Shown here one piece after another: positions 42,621 to 52,128 of a stretch of 64,000 nucleotides of DNA. Source of the DNA: JAVBJN01 sp031546985 (GTDB lineage Bacteria > Bacteroidota > Bacteroidia > Chitinophagales > Chitinophagaceae); NCBI GenBank assembly GCA_031546985.1, contig JAVBJN010000026.1, forward strand, positions 1 through 64,000, in the 5' to 3' direction. The first letter of the stretch is position 1, and each line of letters opens with the position of its first letter. Made by a program: the position numbers and the translations under genes. The notes under the pieces were generated by a model. It was given only the letters and a program-made list of their open reading frames with translations, did not search any database and was not told where the DNA came from.

Positions 42621-45600
42621 ATGTTCAATAAATTCATTAAAAGGCCGGTCCTCGCGATAGTGATCTCACTCGTCATTATCTTCATGGGTATACTGGCCAT
42701 TAATACACTGCCCGTATCGCAGTTTCCTTCTATTGCCCCGCCTATGGTGGTGGTGACTATTGCCTATCCGGGTGCCAGTGCCAACGTGCTGGTAGAGTCG
42801 GTGCTTATCCCGATGGAGAAAGCCATCAACGGCGCGCCCGGCATGAAATACATTACCTCCGATGCCACGAGTGCCGGTGAGGCCACCATCCAGGTGGTGT
42901 TTGACCTGGGTACCGATCCCAACCAGGCGGTGGTAAACGTAAAAAACAGGATTGAGCAGGTAACCAACAGGCTCCCTACGCTGGTACAGCGCGAGGGATT
43001 GGTGGTGAGCTATACCTCGCCCAACATGCTCATGTATGTAAACCTGTACAGTAAGGATAAAAACGCCGATCAGAAGTTTCTGTACAACTTTGCCAACGTA
43101 AACATCCTGCCCGAACTGAGCCGTTTGAAAGGGGTGGGTAGTGCCAAAATTTTGGGTAGCCGCCAATATGCTATGCGTATCTGGCTTAAACCCGACCGTA
43201 TGCGCGCCTACAATGTGTCTACCGATGAGGTAATGGAAGCACTGGCCGAGCAAAGCATCATCGGTTCGCCGGGAAGGCTGGGGCAGAGCACCGGTAAGCG
43301 TTCCGAAGCGCTGGAGTATGTGCTTACCTACCAGGGCCGTTACAACAAACCCGAACAATACGAAAACGTAATTATACGTGCCAATCCCAATGGCGAGATC
43401 CTGCACCTCAAAGACATTGCAGAAGTGGAATTGGGTAGTGAGTTTTACGATATCTATTCCAATATGGACGGGCACCCGTCTGCGGCCATTACCCTTAAAC
43501 AAACCTACGGCAGTAACGCCAGCGATGTAATTAAGGAAGTAAAAGCGCAGTTGGAAGAGATTAAAGCCAGCTCTTTTCCTGCGGGCATGGATTACGAAAT
43601 CAGTTACGACGTATCGAGCTTTCTCGATGCTTCTATCGAAAAGGTAATACATACCCTGGGCGAGGCATTTATACTGGTGGCCATTGTGGTGTTTGTATTC
43701 CTGGGCGACTGGCGCTCTACGCTTATCCCCACGCTGGCAGTACCTGTATCGCTTATTGGTGCATTTGCTTTCATGCAGCTTTTTGGACTTACGATTAACC
43801 TCATCACCTTGTTTGCCCTTGTACTGGCGATTGGTGTGGTGGTAGATGATGCCATCGTGGTCGTAGAGGCGGTGCATGCCAAAATGGAGGAAGAGCATTT
43901 GTCGCCTTACAAGGCCGTTAAAAAAGTACTTCGGGAGATCAGCGGTGCCGTTATTGCCATTACCCTGCTCATGACCGCGGTGTTTGTACCGGTTGCGTTT
44001 ATGAGTGGCCCCGTGGGTATTTTCTACAGGCAGTTTGCCATTACCATGGCTTGTTCTATTGTAATTTCCGGTCTGGTGGCGCTTACGCTTACGCCGGTAT
44101 TGTGCGCTATGATCCTCAAAAACAATCATGGTAAACCCCGGAAGAAAACGCCTGTCAACAGGTTTATCGATGCCTTTAACCGCGTATTCGAAAAAATAAC
44201 CGGTAAGTACACCAAATTACTTGTGCTTATCGTTAACCGCAAAATGGTAACTTTTGGTATCCTTATCGCTTTCTGCGGCGGTATCTGGCTCACTTCCAGC
44301 CAATTGCCTACTGGGTTTATTCCCAACGAAGACCAGGGCATGATCTACGCCATTGTGCAAACCCCTCCTGGATCTACCCTGGAAAGGACCAATGATGTAA
44401 CCCGAGAGTTGCAGGATATTGCCCGGCACGTGGAGGGCATCCAATCCGTTTCTGCACTGGCTGGTTATGAGGTACTCACAGAGGGGCGTGGCTCCAACGC
44501 CGGTACCTGTTTGATTAACCTGAAAGACTGGTCTAAACGTAAGCACTCCGTAAACCAGATTATTGAGGAGCTGGAAGAAAAAGCCAAAGACATTCCTGGT
44601 GCTACCATCGAGTTTTTTGGCCCACCAGCCGTGCCCGGTTATGGTGCCGCGGGCGGTTTTGCCCTGCGCTTGCTCGATAAAACCAATACCGGCGATTACA
44701 AAGCGCTCGAAAAAGTAAACGACCAGTTTATGGCAGAGTTGCACAAGCGTAAAGAGCTTACCGGCTTGTTTACTTTCTTTAGCGCCAACTACCCGCAGTA
44801 CGAGTTGGAGATAGACAACCAGGCTGCTATGCAGAAAGGCGTTTCTATCGGTAAAGCCATGGACAACCTGTCTATTTTGATTGGTAGTACCTATGAGCTG
44901 GGCTTTATCCGTTTCGGAACTTTCTTTAAAGTGTATGTACAGGCCGGGCCTGAATACCGCAGATTGCCCGAAGATCTGTTGCAGTTGTATGTAAAGAACA
45001 ACCGCGATGAGATGGTGCCTTACTCTGCTTTCATGAAAATTAAAAAGGCCCACGGGTTAAACGAAATTACCCGTTACAATATGTATCCTTCCTCAGCCAT
45101 CAGAGGAGAGCCAGCCAATGGTTACAGCAGTGGCGAAGCCATGAAGGCCATACAGGAAGTGGCGCAAAAAACACTGCCCCGTGGTTATGGTATAGACTGG
45201 GAAGGGCTTTCCAAAGACGAAGCCGCACGTGGAAACGAAGCGCTGTATATTTTCCTTATTGTACTCTTATTCGTATACATGGTGCTGGCCGCCCAATACG
45301 AAAGTTTTATCCTGCCGCTGGCGGTGGTGTTATCATTGCCTGCCGGGGTGTTTGGGGCATTTATGCTGCTCAAGGCTATGGGCCTGGCCAACGATATCTA
45401 TGCCCAGGTGGGCCTGGTGATGCTGGTAGGTCTGCTGGGTAAGAACGCGGTGCTTATCGTAGAATTTGCGGTGCAGAAACACCAGCAAGGCGTATCGGTG
45501 CTCGATGCCGCTATTGAAGGTGCTAAAGTGCGTTTCCGTCCCATTTTAATGACTTCTTTCGCCTTTATCGCAGGTTTGATTCCGTTAATTTTCGCAACTG

Positions 45601-45878
45601 GTCCCGGTGCTATCGGTAACCGTACCATCGGTGCCTCTGCCGCGGGTGGTATGTTGTTCGGAACTGTTTTCGGGGTTATCATCGTGCCGGGCTTGTATTA
45701 CATTTTTGGCACTATTGCCGAAAAACACAAGCTCATTAGAGATGAAGATGAAACGCCGCTGACCGAAGAGATCGATCACAAAAAGAAAGACAAGGGTTGG
45801 AGAAAATGGAAAAAGCGTTTTAAAGTAAAATCGTTAACCTTAGAAATGAGTGACAATGGCCATGAAGACAATCACTAA
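42621..45878 (+). CDS. RND multidrug efflux pump, HAE1 family
   Basis: This 1085-residue inner-membrane pump of the AcrB type has twelve membrane helices and two large periplasmic loops. The proton-relay aspartates are in IGVVVDDAIVVVEAV (the VDD of helix 4). The N-terminus FIKRPVLAIVISLVIIFMG, and MVVVTIAYPGASANV are typical of the HAE1 family. The second half repeats the fold (QVGLVMLVGLLGKNAVLIVEF). It exports drugs, dyes, bile salts or metabolites using the proton gradient; the substrate is not determined. The basic C-terminal tail (KKKDKGWRKWKKRFK) is longer than in AcrB. The channel gene overlaps its 3' end. Confidence 0.96.
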   Translation: MFNKFIKRPVLAIVISLVIIFMGILAINTLPVSQFPSIAPPMVVVTIAYPGASANVLVESVLIPMEKAINGAPGMKYITSDATSAGEATIQVVFDLGTDPNQAVVNVKNRIEQVTNRLPTLVQREGLVVSYTSPNMLMYVNLYSKDKNADQKFLYNFANVNILPELSRLKGVGSAKILGSRQYAMRIWLKPDRMRAYNVSTDEVMEALAEQSIIGSPGRLGQSTGKRSEALEYVLTYQGRYNKPEQYENVIIRANPNGEILHLKDIAEVELGSEFYDIYSNMDGHPSAAITLKQTYGSNASDVIKEVKAQLEEIKASSFPAGMDYEISYDVSSFLDASIEKVIHTLGEAFILVAIVVFVFLGDWRSTLIPTLAVPVSLIGAFAFMQLFGLTINLITLFALVLAIGVVVDDAIVVVEAVHAKMEEEHLSPYKAVKKVLREISGAVIAITLLMTAVFVPVAFMSGPVGIFYRQFAITMACSIVISGLVALTLTPVLCAMILKNNHGKPRKKTPVNRFIDAFNRVFEKITGKYTKLLVLIVNRKMVTFGILIAFCGGIWLTSSQLPTGFIPNEDQGMIYAIVQTPPGSTLERTNDVTRELQDIARHVEGIQSVSALAGYEVLTEGRGSNAGTCLINLKDWSKRKHSVNQIIEELEEKAKDIPGATIEFFGPPAVPGYGAAGGFALRLLDKTNTGDYKALEKVNDQFMAELHKRKELTGLFTFFSANYPQYELEIDNQAAMQKGVSIGKAMDNLSILIGSTYELGFIRFGTFFKVYVQAGPEYRRLPEDLLQLYVKNNRDEMVPYSAFMKIKKAHGLNEITRYNMYPSSAIRGEPANGYSSGEAMKAIQEVAQKTLPRGYGIDWEGLSKDEAARGNEALYIFLIVLLFVYMVLAAQYESFILPLAVVLSLPAGVFGAFMLLKAMGLANDIYAQVGLVMLVGLLGKNAVLIVEFAVQKHQQGVSVLDAAIEGAKVRFRPILMTSFAFIAGLIPLIFATGPGAIGNRTIGASAAGGMLFGTVFGVIIVPGLYYIFGTIAEKHKLIRDEDETPLTEEIDHKKKDKGWRKWKKRFKVKSLTLEMSDNGHEDNH

Positions 45879-47289
45879 AATAATAAGCATAAGCTGTATC
45901 GCCTTTGCTTACACGGCATGTAAAATGCCTGCTGTAACCACGAGGACCGAAAATAAAACAGTACCTGCGAGCTATGCCGGCTCGCAGGACTCTTCCAATA
46001 CCGCCCAGCTTACCTGGAAAACCTTTTTTAAAGACCAGGATCTGCTGAACCTGATCGACACTGCGTTGAAAAACAACCAGGAGCTGAACATTACCATGCA
46101 GGAAATACAGATTGCAAGGAATGAGATAAGGGCCAGGAAAGGAGATTATTTACCTTTTGTAAGCCTTCGGGCCGGAGCCGGTTTGGATAAAGTGGGCAGG
46201 TACACGCCTCGTGGTGCCAGCGAAGAAGCCATTGAAATAGCCCCGGGCAAAAAAACGCCGGAGCCATTGGGCGATTTCCTGGTGGCCGCCAATGTGTCCT
46301 GGGAAATTGACATCTGGCACAAGCTGCGCAATGCCAAAAAATCGGCGGTAAACCGCTACCTGGCTAGCGTAGAAGGTAAAAACTTTGTAGTAACCAACCT
46401 CATTGCCGAAGTGGCCAATTCCTATTACGAATTGCTGGCGCTCGACAACCAGTTGCTTATTGTAAAGCAGAATATCGACATCCAGACCAATGCATTGAAT
46501 GTGGTAAAACTGCAAAAAGAAGGTGCAAGGGTAACGGAACTGGCGGTGCGTAAGTTTGAAGCAGAAGTGCTCAATACCCGCAGCTTGCAGTTCGATATTC
46601 AGCAAAGGATAACGGAGACAGAGAACCGCATCAACTTTTTGCTGGCCCGCTATCCGCAGCCTATTGCAAGAAACAGTGAGGCATTCGGAACCGCTGTGCC
46701 CGAAATTATTAACGCGGGTTTGCCTTCGCAGCTGCTGGCCAACCGTCCGGATATTAAACAAGCGGAGCGCGAACTGGCAGCATCTAAACTGGATGTGCGG
46801 GTAGCCAAAGCGCAGTTTTATCCTTCGCTGGGTATTTCCGCATCTATCGGTTACCAGGCGTTTAACCCGGCTTATTTGATTAAAACACCGTTGTCTTTAC
46901 TGTATTCGCTGGCGGGCGAAATGGTAGCGCCGCTCATTAACCGCAATGCGATTAAAGCCAACTACCGCAATGCCAGCGCAAGACAGGTGCAGGCTGTATA
47001 CAACTATGAGCGTACCATCTTAAACGCTTATGTAGAAGTAGCCAACCAAATGTCTAAGATCAATAACCTGGAAAACAGTTACAGCCTCAAATCCAAAGAG
47101 GTAGAAGCGCTTACACAATCCATCAGCATCTCCAATGATCTGTTCCGGTCGGCGAGAGCAGATTATATGGAAGTGCTGCTTACCCAGCGCGATGCGTTGC
47201 AGTCGAAATTTGAACTGATCGAAACCCAGCAGCAGCAGATGAATGCGGTGGTAAACATTTACCAGGCATTAGGCGGCGGATGGAATTAA
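45862..47289 (+). CDS. RND efflux outer-membrane factor (TolC/OprM-like lipoprotein)
   Basis: This protein of about 475 residues has a lipoprotein signal (MKTITKIISISCIAFAYTAC). It has the OMF repeat structure: paired long helices and barrel strands, each half with NxELxITMQEIQIARNEI- or DKQ-type helices, and blocks LLANRPDIKQAERELAASK and FYPSLGISASIGYQ typical of OprM relatives. It forms the trimeric channel of the tripartite pump. An in-frame GTG (45850) and ATG (45856) precede; I prefer 45862 because it gives the best lipoprotein signal. It overlaps the pump gene by 17 bases, so translation is coupled. Confidence 0.93.
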   Translation: MKTITKIISISCIAFAYTACKMPAVTTRTENKTVPASYAGSQDSSNTAQLTWKTFFKDQDLLNLIDTALKNNQELNITMQEIQIARNEIRARKGDYLPFVSLRAGAGLDKVGRYTPRGASEEAIEIAPGKKTPEPLGDFLVAANVSWEIDIWHKLRNAKKSAVNRYLASVEGKNFVVTNLIAEVANSYYELLALDNQLLIVKQNIDIQTNALNVVKLQKEGARVTELAVRKFEAEVLNTRSLQFDIQQRITETENRINFLLARYPQPIARNSEAFGTAVPEIINAGLPSQLLANRPDIKQAERELAASKLDVRVAKAQFYPSLGISASIGYQAFNPAYLIKTPLSLLYSLAGEMVAPLINRNAIKANYRNASARQVQAVYNYERTILNAYVEVANQMSKINNLENSYSLKSKEVEALTQSISISNDLFRSARADYMEVLLTQRDALQSKFELIETQQQQMNAVVNIYQALGGGWN

Positions 47290-47309
47290 CAACCAGTGCA
47301 TACAACCAA

Positions 47310-47340
47310 AGAAGGGCCGGAGCATTTCCGGCCTTTACTT
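47310..47340 (+). terminator. Terminator of the efflux operon
   Basis: GGCCGGA (47315-47321) pairs with TCCGGCC (47327-47333), followed by TTTACTTTTAT. Confidence 0.65.
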
Positions 47341-47413
47341 TTATGTCCTTCTTTCCTTTATCCGCATTTGCCTCCGCTTATCATTAAAACACGGCTACCA
47401 TCCAATTATTGAA

Positions 47414-47477
47414 TAATTTTGGAGCAGGCATGCTAGTGAAAACATCCTGAGTACTGCAAAAGGTCACCATTAAATTT
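47414..47477 (+). promoter_or_regulatory. Two candidate -7 elements for the DUF4407 gene
   Basis: TAATTTTG at 47414-47421 and TAAATTTG at 47470-47477 both match TAnnTTTG. The second ends eight bases before the ATG at 47486, which would give a leaderless or very short-leader message; the first would give a leader of about 60 bases. Confidence 0.5.
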
Positions 47478-47485
47478 GTTATTCA

Positions 47486-48706
47486 ATGACTTATATCTCA
47501 GAACTACCAGCCGAACTACCTTCTGACCCTAGCCGCGACCAGGAAGAAAATCCCTCTGGTTGGGATAAATTTTTGTGGTGGATGGCCGCTGCCGACCATC
47601 GGTTAATGAAGGACTGCGGTCCCGATAAATTCCGCTACACTGTTATCGGCTATACGGTAATGGTGACCTGGATTTTTGCCACGCTGGCATGGGGCTATTT
47701 CTTTTCCACGCTGTTCAGCGATTTGCTGTTGATTATACCTGCGGCATTGTTTTTCGGATTCGTTATTCTTACCATTGACCGGGGGCTTATAGCAGGCCTC
47801 AATACGAGCAATGGGCGCAACAGGTGGCTCAGTTTATCGCTGCGGCTTATACTGGCGCTCACCATAGGTTTCTTTATTTCGCAACCCGTGGTGCTCATGC
47901 TGTTTAAAAAAGATATTGACGGTCACCTGCCCATCGTGAACCAGAAAAAGATAGCCGCCTACACCACGCAGGTACGGGCAGAGCAAGGCATATTGCTGCA
48001 ACAGGCTAAGACAGAAACCGATCGCATCCGCAACGAGCAAAAAAGCCGTGAGCAGGAAATTCTCGATCTCAAAAATGCCTATATCCGCGAAACGGATGGT
48101 ACAGGTGGTTCGGGTAAGATTGGCGAATCGAGCATAGCAAGGGTAAAAAAAATGGCTTACCTCAAAGCCGAAGAAGACTTTATAGCCTGGAAGCGTACTT
48201 CGCAAATGCCGCTGGACAGCGCCCTGGCACAACAGAAACAATTGGAATCGGGGATACAGGAGCGCACCGCTGCGTTTCAAAAAAGCCTTTCAGATGGTTT
48301 TCTGAGCCGTATAGAAGCGCTGGACGATCTGATGCAGGCCCACCCACCGGTAAAAGACCGGTACCGCCTGGTTATTATGCTCATCATGCTTATAGAACTG
48401 ATGCCGCTGCTTACCAAACTCATGATGCCCTCGGGCTTGTATGAAGAAAAGGTGAAGGATGCGGTGCAAGAGAAAAAACTGGCCTGGCTCAACCAAAGAA
48501 ATGCCCAAAAAGAAATAGAAAAGGATTTTTATAACCGCGCGGTAGATACAGATAAGCAATTGCAGGCCGATATGATGGCCCAGATGGATGCTTACAGGCG
48601 GCAGGAAGCACAGGATCGCTTTAACGAATGGAAACAAAACCCCGGCAAGATCCGCCAGTTTTGGGACCAGGTTAAAACCAGGCTTTTGTATTTTGGCAAG
48701 GATTAA
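47486..48706 (+). CDS. DUF4407 membrane protein
   Basis: This 406-residue protein matches the DUF4407 layout. The motif WDKFLWWMAAADHRLMKDC near the start precedes membrane helices at about 50-70, 76-96 (LLLIIPAALFFGFVILTIDR) and 113-135. A long coiled-coil segment follows (about 155-275, rich in Gln, Glu and Lys). Another helix lies at about 295-315 (LVIMLIMLIELMPLLTKLM), and a charged C-terminal coil ends it. The family is widespread in Bacteroidota and Actinobacteria with no known function. It could be a structural or signalling membrane scaffold. It is followed closely by another membrane gene. Confidence 0.88.
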   Translation: MTYISELPAELPSDPSRDQEENPSGWDKFLWWMAAADHRLMKDCGPDKFRYTVIGYTVMVTWIFATLAWGYFFSTLFSDLLLIIPAALFFGFVILTIDRGLIAGLNTSNGRNRWLSLSLRLILALTIGFFISQPVVLMLFKKDIDGHLPIVNQKKIAAYTTQVRAEQGILLQQAKTETDRIRNEQKSREQEILDLKNAYIRETDGTGGSGKIGESSIARVKKMAYLKAEEDFIAWKRTSQMPLDSALAQQKQLESGIQERTAAFQKSLSDGFLSRIEALDDLMQAHPPVKDRYRLVIMLIMLIELMPLLTKLMMPSGLYEEKVKDAVQEKKLAWLNQRNAQKEIEKDFYNRAVDTDKQLQADMMAQMDAYRRQEAQDRFNEWKQNPGKIRQFWDQVKTRLLYFGKD

Positions 48707-48754
48707 TTACCCTTGTGCCACCGGGTAAACCAATACAAACCACCTTTCCATTAC

Positions 48755-49159
48755 ATGAATACAATAACCTTAAGTCCAAAACGTCTTTTTTTGATAGACG
48801 GTTTAGGGGCATTGCTTTCTGCTTCGATATTAGGTATTGTGCTGCTCAGGTTTGAGGGCGTATTTGGAATGCCCGTGCCCGCAATATGGTTTTTATTTGT
48901 AACCGCTTGTGCGCTGGCAATTTTTTCTCTGACGTGCTGCTTATTTGTTCAGAAAGGTAGCAGGTCTTACCTGAGGATTATTGCTTTTACCAACCTGGAA
49001 TACGGCTGTATTACAACAGGGTTGGTATTATATTATTTCACGGAACTCACCGGTTTAGGATTGCTGTATTTTCTGTTAGAAGTGGCGGTGATAGCAACGC
49101 TCGCAATCATCGAACTAAAGTCTGCTTCTGCGCTTAGCGAAGAGCAGGTAGTGTTGTAA
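48755..49159 (+). CDS. Four-helix membrane protein of unknown function
   Basis: This protein of about 134 residues has four hydrophobic segments (approximately 12-30, 39-59, 74-93 and 100-122). Its frame opens at 48713, but MNTITLSPKRLFLIDGLGAL at 48755 is a natural start, with the first helix directly after. No motif ties it to a known transporter or enzyme. Similar small proteins are frequent in Chitinophagaceae. It may be co-transcribed with the DUF4407 gene 48 bases upstream. Confidence 0.75.
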   Translation: MNTITLSPKRLFLIDGLGALLSASILGIVLLRFEGVFGMPVPAIWFLFVTACALAIFSLTCCLFVQKGSRSYLRIIAFTNLEYGCITTGLVLYYFTELTGLGLLYFLLEVAVIATLAIIELKSASALSEEQVVL

Positions 49160-49195
49160 AGGAAAGGCAAGCAGGATTTTTCTGGAGTGAAAAAA

Positions 49196-49238
49196 AGAAA
49201 AAGGCCAGTGTAACAATGTGTTACACTGGCCTTTTGAA
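49196..49238. terminator. Strong bidirectional terminator
   Basis: AAGGCCAGTGTAAC (49201-49214) pairs perfectly with GTTACACTGGCCTT (49220-49233). A-runs lie on the left and T-runs on the right, so it works for both convergent genes. Confidence 0.9.
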
Positions 49239-49251
49239 TATACAGGAGGTA

Positions 49252-50793
49252 CTATTTTTTGATAATCGTTTGTTGTAACAGCACAGCATTGTTTTCTGCA
49301 TTGGTTACCGTTACGAAATAAGTGCCGGCGTTTAATCTTGTAAACGATAGTTCGTGTGTGTCTGCAGCTGTTTGGGTGCAGCTGGATTGAACCATACGGC
49401 CTGTAATATCGGTTACCACAACAGACAGGTTTGTAGCCAGGCTGCGGATATAAAGTTTGTCGCCGGTAAGGACGGTAGGGTAAATCGCGGTTGTCTGCAT
49501 ATTGCCGGTACTGCGGAGCGTTACAGTCGATGAATATTTAAATGAAAGATTCTGGTCGATCATTTTGAGGCGGTAATAGCACATTTGCGCTGGTGCCTGG
49601 TCGGTATACTCATAACTGCTGTTAGCTCCTTTGGCGGCTATACTGCTCAGTTTGGTAAATACTTTACCATTGGTACTTTTTTCGAGTTCAAAGGTTTTAA
49701 AATCTTTTTCTTCTGCCGATTTCCATTGCAGCGTATTGGCAGCAGTTGAGCTGTATCCCTCAAACGATACCAGCGTTACCGGCAGTGGCCTGGGGAGCGA
49801 TATTGCAGAAGCCAGATCGCCGCGCAGGGTGCCGTTAAGTGAGGGCACGTTAGACCATCCTTTGGATGTAATAGCCCCGCTGGTCATATCTACGCTATAG
49901 TATTCCTGGTTGGTAAACAGCAGGTTGAAATTTCCCGTTTGGTCAAACATTGCTCCTGCCATCTCAACACCTGGTATCGTGTTTGTGGTAGTGCCTACTA
50001 CAGCAGCTTTCCAGGTACTTTGGTTAATGGCTACCGGCCTTCCTACCAGCTGTCCGGGCGCAGCAGGGTAGGACATGTAAGTGTACAATTCACCGTTTAC
50101 CGGGCTAATGGCTATATCCTGGAACCCGCCTTCAGAAAGGACAGGATTCATATAGTTGATATTGTTTAAAAACGATTGGAATGCGGATTGCAGATCTGCA
50201 TCAGAAATATCCAGTTTATGATAGGTAACCGGAATACTGGCGACAGCGTTATTAGACAAGGTAGAGATAGCAGGGGCTACACCTACATATACATCGAAAT
50301 TTGCAATAGTAAACGGAATGGACATCAGGCTTCCGCTGTAAACAAAGGCAATAAAGATGTAGTTGTCAGACGCATCTACAACACCCGCAGCTGTATTGAT
50401 CTGCGAGAAAGTAGCGCCTGGCACCGCCGGAGGCAACAGGTTACCCACCTGGCTTACAGCAAGGTTTTCGCCTATCCTGTACAGTTTAATAGAGGTAGGT
50501 ATGCCAGATGCCGGCACACCTGCGCCATACAGGAAATGGTCAAGAATATTCAAGCCGGCGCCGTTTATTTTTTCTGTGATGCCCGTAAGGTTGTCAAACG
50601 TTGCACCTAAAGCGCTGTTGCAACTAGCAGGGTCTACATGGCCCACTGTTGTGGGAGAAGGAGCACTGCTAAAGCCTGCAGCGCCTATGTAAAGGTATTG
50701 GGTAGAAGCCGGAAATGCGGTAGGTGTTTGCGCTTTAGTCTTTGCTGCCAGCAGTAGCGATAATAACGCGCAAGAAAGTACAATTTTTTTCAT
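49252..50793 (-). CDS. Secreted T9SS cargo of unknown function
   Basis: This 513-residue protein has a signal peptide (MKKIVLSCALLSLLLAAKTKAQ). The main part (about 25-345) is beta-rich, without a recognised fold; blocks such as GGFQDIAISPVNGELYTYM and MAGAMFDQTGNFNLLFTN resemble repeat-propeller surface proteins. An FN3-like segment follows (LPVTLVSFEGYSS...NTLQWKSAEEKDFKTFELEKS). The last 85 residues are a type A sorting domain with a degenerate start (AIYPTVLTGDKLYIRS instead of YPNP) and ending LNAGTYFVTVTNAENN. It is exported by T9SS and is possibly a surface protein. Confidence 0.85.
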   Translation of the reverse strand: MKKIVLSCALLSLLLAAKTKAQTPTAFPASTQYLYIGAAGFSSAPSPTTVGHVDPASCNSALGATFDNLTGITEKINGAGLNILDHFLYGAGVPASGIPTSIKLYRIGENLAVSQVGNLLPPAVPGATFSQINTAAGVVDASDNYIFIAFVYSGSLMSIPFTIANFDVYVGVAPAISTLSNNAVASIPVTYHKLDISDADLQSAFQSFLNNINYMNPVLSEGGFQDIAISPVNGELYTYMSYPAAPGQLVGRPVAINQSTWKAAVVGTTTNTIPGVEMAGAMFDQTGNFNLLFTNQEYYSVDMTSGAITSKGWSNVPSLNGTLRGDLASAISLPRPLPVTLVSFEGYSSTAANTLQWKSAEEKDFKTFELEKSTNGKVFTKLSSIAAKGANSSYEYTDQAPAQMCYYRLKMIDQNLSFKYSSTVTLRSTGNMQTTAIYPTVLTGDKLYIRSLATNLSVVVTDITGRMVQSSCTQTAADTHELSFTRLNAGTYFVTVTNAENNAVLLQQTIIKK

Positions 50794-50982
50794 GGTTTTT
50801 TAGATTTAGCTGACGGTTGTAACCAGGCATTATACCGGCACAAGCCATGCATTTAATTATGTTTTTTTCAACAATTAAGTAGCCGGATAATGCCTGCGCA
50901 GCAAGTGCAACACAATCATTTTGAGTAATTATTCGTGATTCTATTTGAGTTGCAAGGTCGATCGCTTTCAACTCCTTTTCTA

Positions 50983-51005
50983 CCCCTATGAGACATTTTT
51001 TAGGC
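50983..51005 (+). repeat. 17-bp repeat TGAGACATTTTTTAGGC, copy 1
   Basis: TGAGACATTTTTTAGGC lies at 50989-51005. It is preceded by ACCCCTA, a context shared with copy 2 at 51333-51349 (ACCCCAA) and partly with the inverted copy 3 at 61966-61982 (ACCCTTC). Confidence 0.7.
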
Positions 51006-51332
51006 AAAAAATATATGCCTGTTAAGCCTGTTTAGGAAGGCTGTTTTTAATCCGGAGTGGTATGATTATTTGAATTGGATGGCATCAAAATGAAGGGTAG
51101 GGCCACTACAGCCAGCCTGCTAAAATGGAAGCTGCTAAACAGGATACGCCAGTGCTAACCGGGCGTTATGATCATTGTTAGGGCGAGCCAATAGATACCT
51201 GTCAAGGCTTATTGTATAATCTGTCACCTGCTATTTTCTGCCCCATGCGCACAAATTTTCGTCCCCAAAGTATGATAGCACCATAACGCCAGGAGATAAG
51301 TAATACTCCATTATAAAGAATAATAACCCCAA
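51006..51332. other. Region between two 17-bp repeats, no gene recognised
   Basis: About 330 bases of AT-rich sequence lie between the first two copies of the 17-bp repeat. GGGCGTTATG at about 51160 and CATAACGCC at about 51281 are complementary. No reading frame here resembles a known gene. It could be the remains of a small mobile element. Confidence 0.35.
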
Positions 51333-51349
51333 TGAGACATTTTTTAGGC
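51327..51349 (+). repeat. 17-bp repeat TGAGACATTTTTTAGGC, copy 2
   Basis: A second direct copy, at 51333-51349, about 340 bases from copy 1. The sequences on the AGGC side diverge at once, so the repeat ends sharply there. Confidence 0.7.
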
Positions 51350-51538
51350 CATATTGATCGGGAGAGGGATGATGTAAGTCGAAGACTAAGGCTCTTCTGG
51401 CGAAAGGACAACCTCAAAACTATAGAAGTTGGGGAGTGTCATAAAAGCAGGCAGAGAGAATTAAGTATATTCATGCGCTGTGTTTTATGCAATAAAAGAC
51501 CAATTATCGACAGTAATCATTAACTATGGAGGAGCTAT

Positions 51539-52003
51539 ATGAAGCATTTAGGAAGTTTAATAACCGAACTTGAAGAAAAAATTTCCAAACAGGAATATAG
51601 TAACGCGGCAATTTCAAAATCATCAGTTGGTTGGCATATTGAACACACTTTGCTGACAATTGATGTGATAATTGAGCTGTTAAAAAAATCGGACCCTAAT
51701 GATTATAAATGGAAATTCAGTTTTTCTAGACTTTTTGTATTTGCGACAAACAGCATACCAAAAGGAAGAGCGCAAGCACCAGACCCAGTGAAACCTCAAA
51801 ATAATTTTACAGCCGATACATTAAAGCAGCATGCCGCAATAACAAAAGAGAAATTAAAAGCATTGCAACCCCTAAACCCGGATAGCTATTTTAATCACCC
51901 GTATTTGGGGAAATTGAATGTAAGCGCTGCAATAAAGTTTCTTGTAATTCATACAGTGCATCATATTGCCATTATTAAAAGCATAATTGAAGAATCAAAT
52001 TAG
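51539..52003 (+). CDS. DinB-like DUF1569 protein
   Basis: This 154-residue four-helix protein carries the DUF1569 pattern: SKSSVGWHIEHTLLTIDVII (His33, His36), DYKWKFSFSRLFVFATNSIP with KGRAQAPDPV, and IKFLVIHTVHHIAIIKSI near the end (His144, His148, His149). The histidines resemble the metal-binding triad of the DinB/YfiT superfamily. The activity is unknown; thiol-dependent or detoxification roles are known for relatives. The gene is clearly richer in A+T than its neighbours and has a strong Shine-Dalgarno sequence (GGAGGAG, 51525-51531) that is rare in this window. Both hint at horizontal origin. Confidence 0.83.
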   Translation: MKHLGSLITELEEKISKQEYSNAAISKSSVGWHIEHTLLTIDVIIELLKKSDPNDYKWKFSFSRLFVFATNSIPKGRAQAPDPVKPQNNFTADTLKQHAAITKEKLKALQPLNPDSYFNHPYLGKLNVSAAIKFLVIHTVHHIAIIKSIIEESN

Positions 52004-52093
52004 GCCGATGGCTGTTACGTCAGGAATTTTAAGGGAGCATACAGTTGGTAGTAGGACGTTTGCAATGTATAAAAGTACAATGATTGGAAAAAC

Positions 52094-52124
52094 AAAAAGG
52101 CCACTCTGTTGAGTGGCCTTTTTT
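52094..52124. terminator. Terminator between tRNA-Leu and the DUF1569 gene
   Basis: GGCCACTC (52099-52106) pairs with GAGTGGCC (52111-52118) around TGTT, with A-run and T-run flanks. It directly follows the tRNA on the minus strand. Confidence 0.8.
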
Positions 52125-52128
52125 ACTG

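Noticed and set aside
42666..44129. 487-codon minus-strand frame opposite the RND pump
   Set aside because: The composition (very rich in His, Arg, Gly) is typical of an antisense shadow; the plus strand has an unmistakable AcrB-type pump.
50735..51417. Two small minus-strand frames sharing the residues PKKCLIGV
   Set aside because: The shared residues are only the translation of the 17-bp repeat. One frame also overlaps the start of a real T9SS gene.
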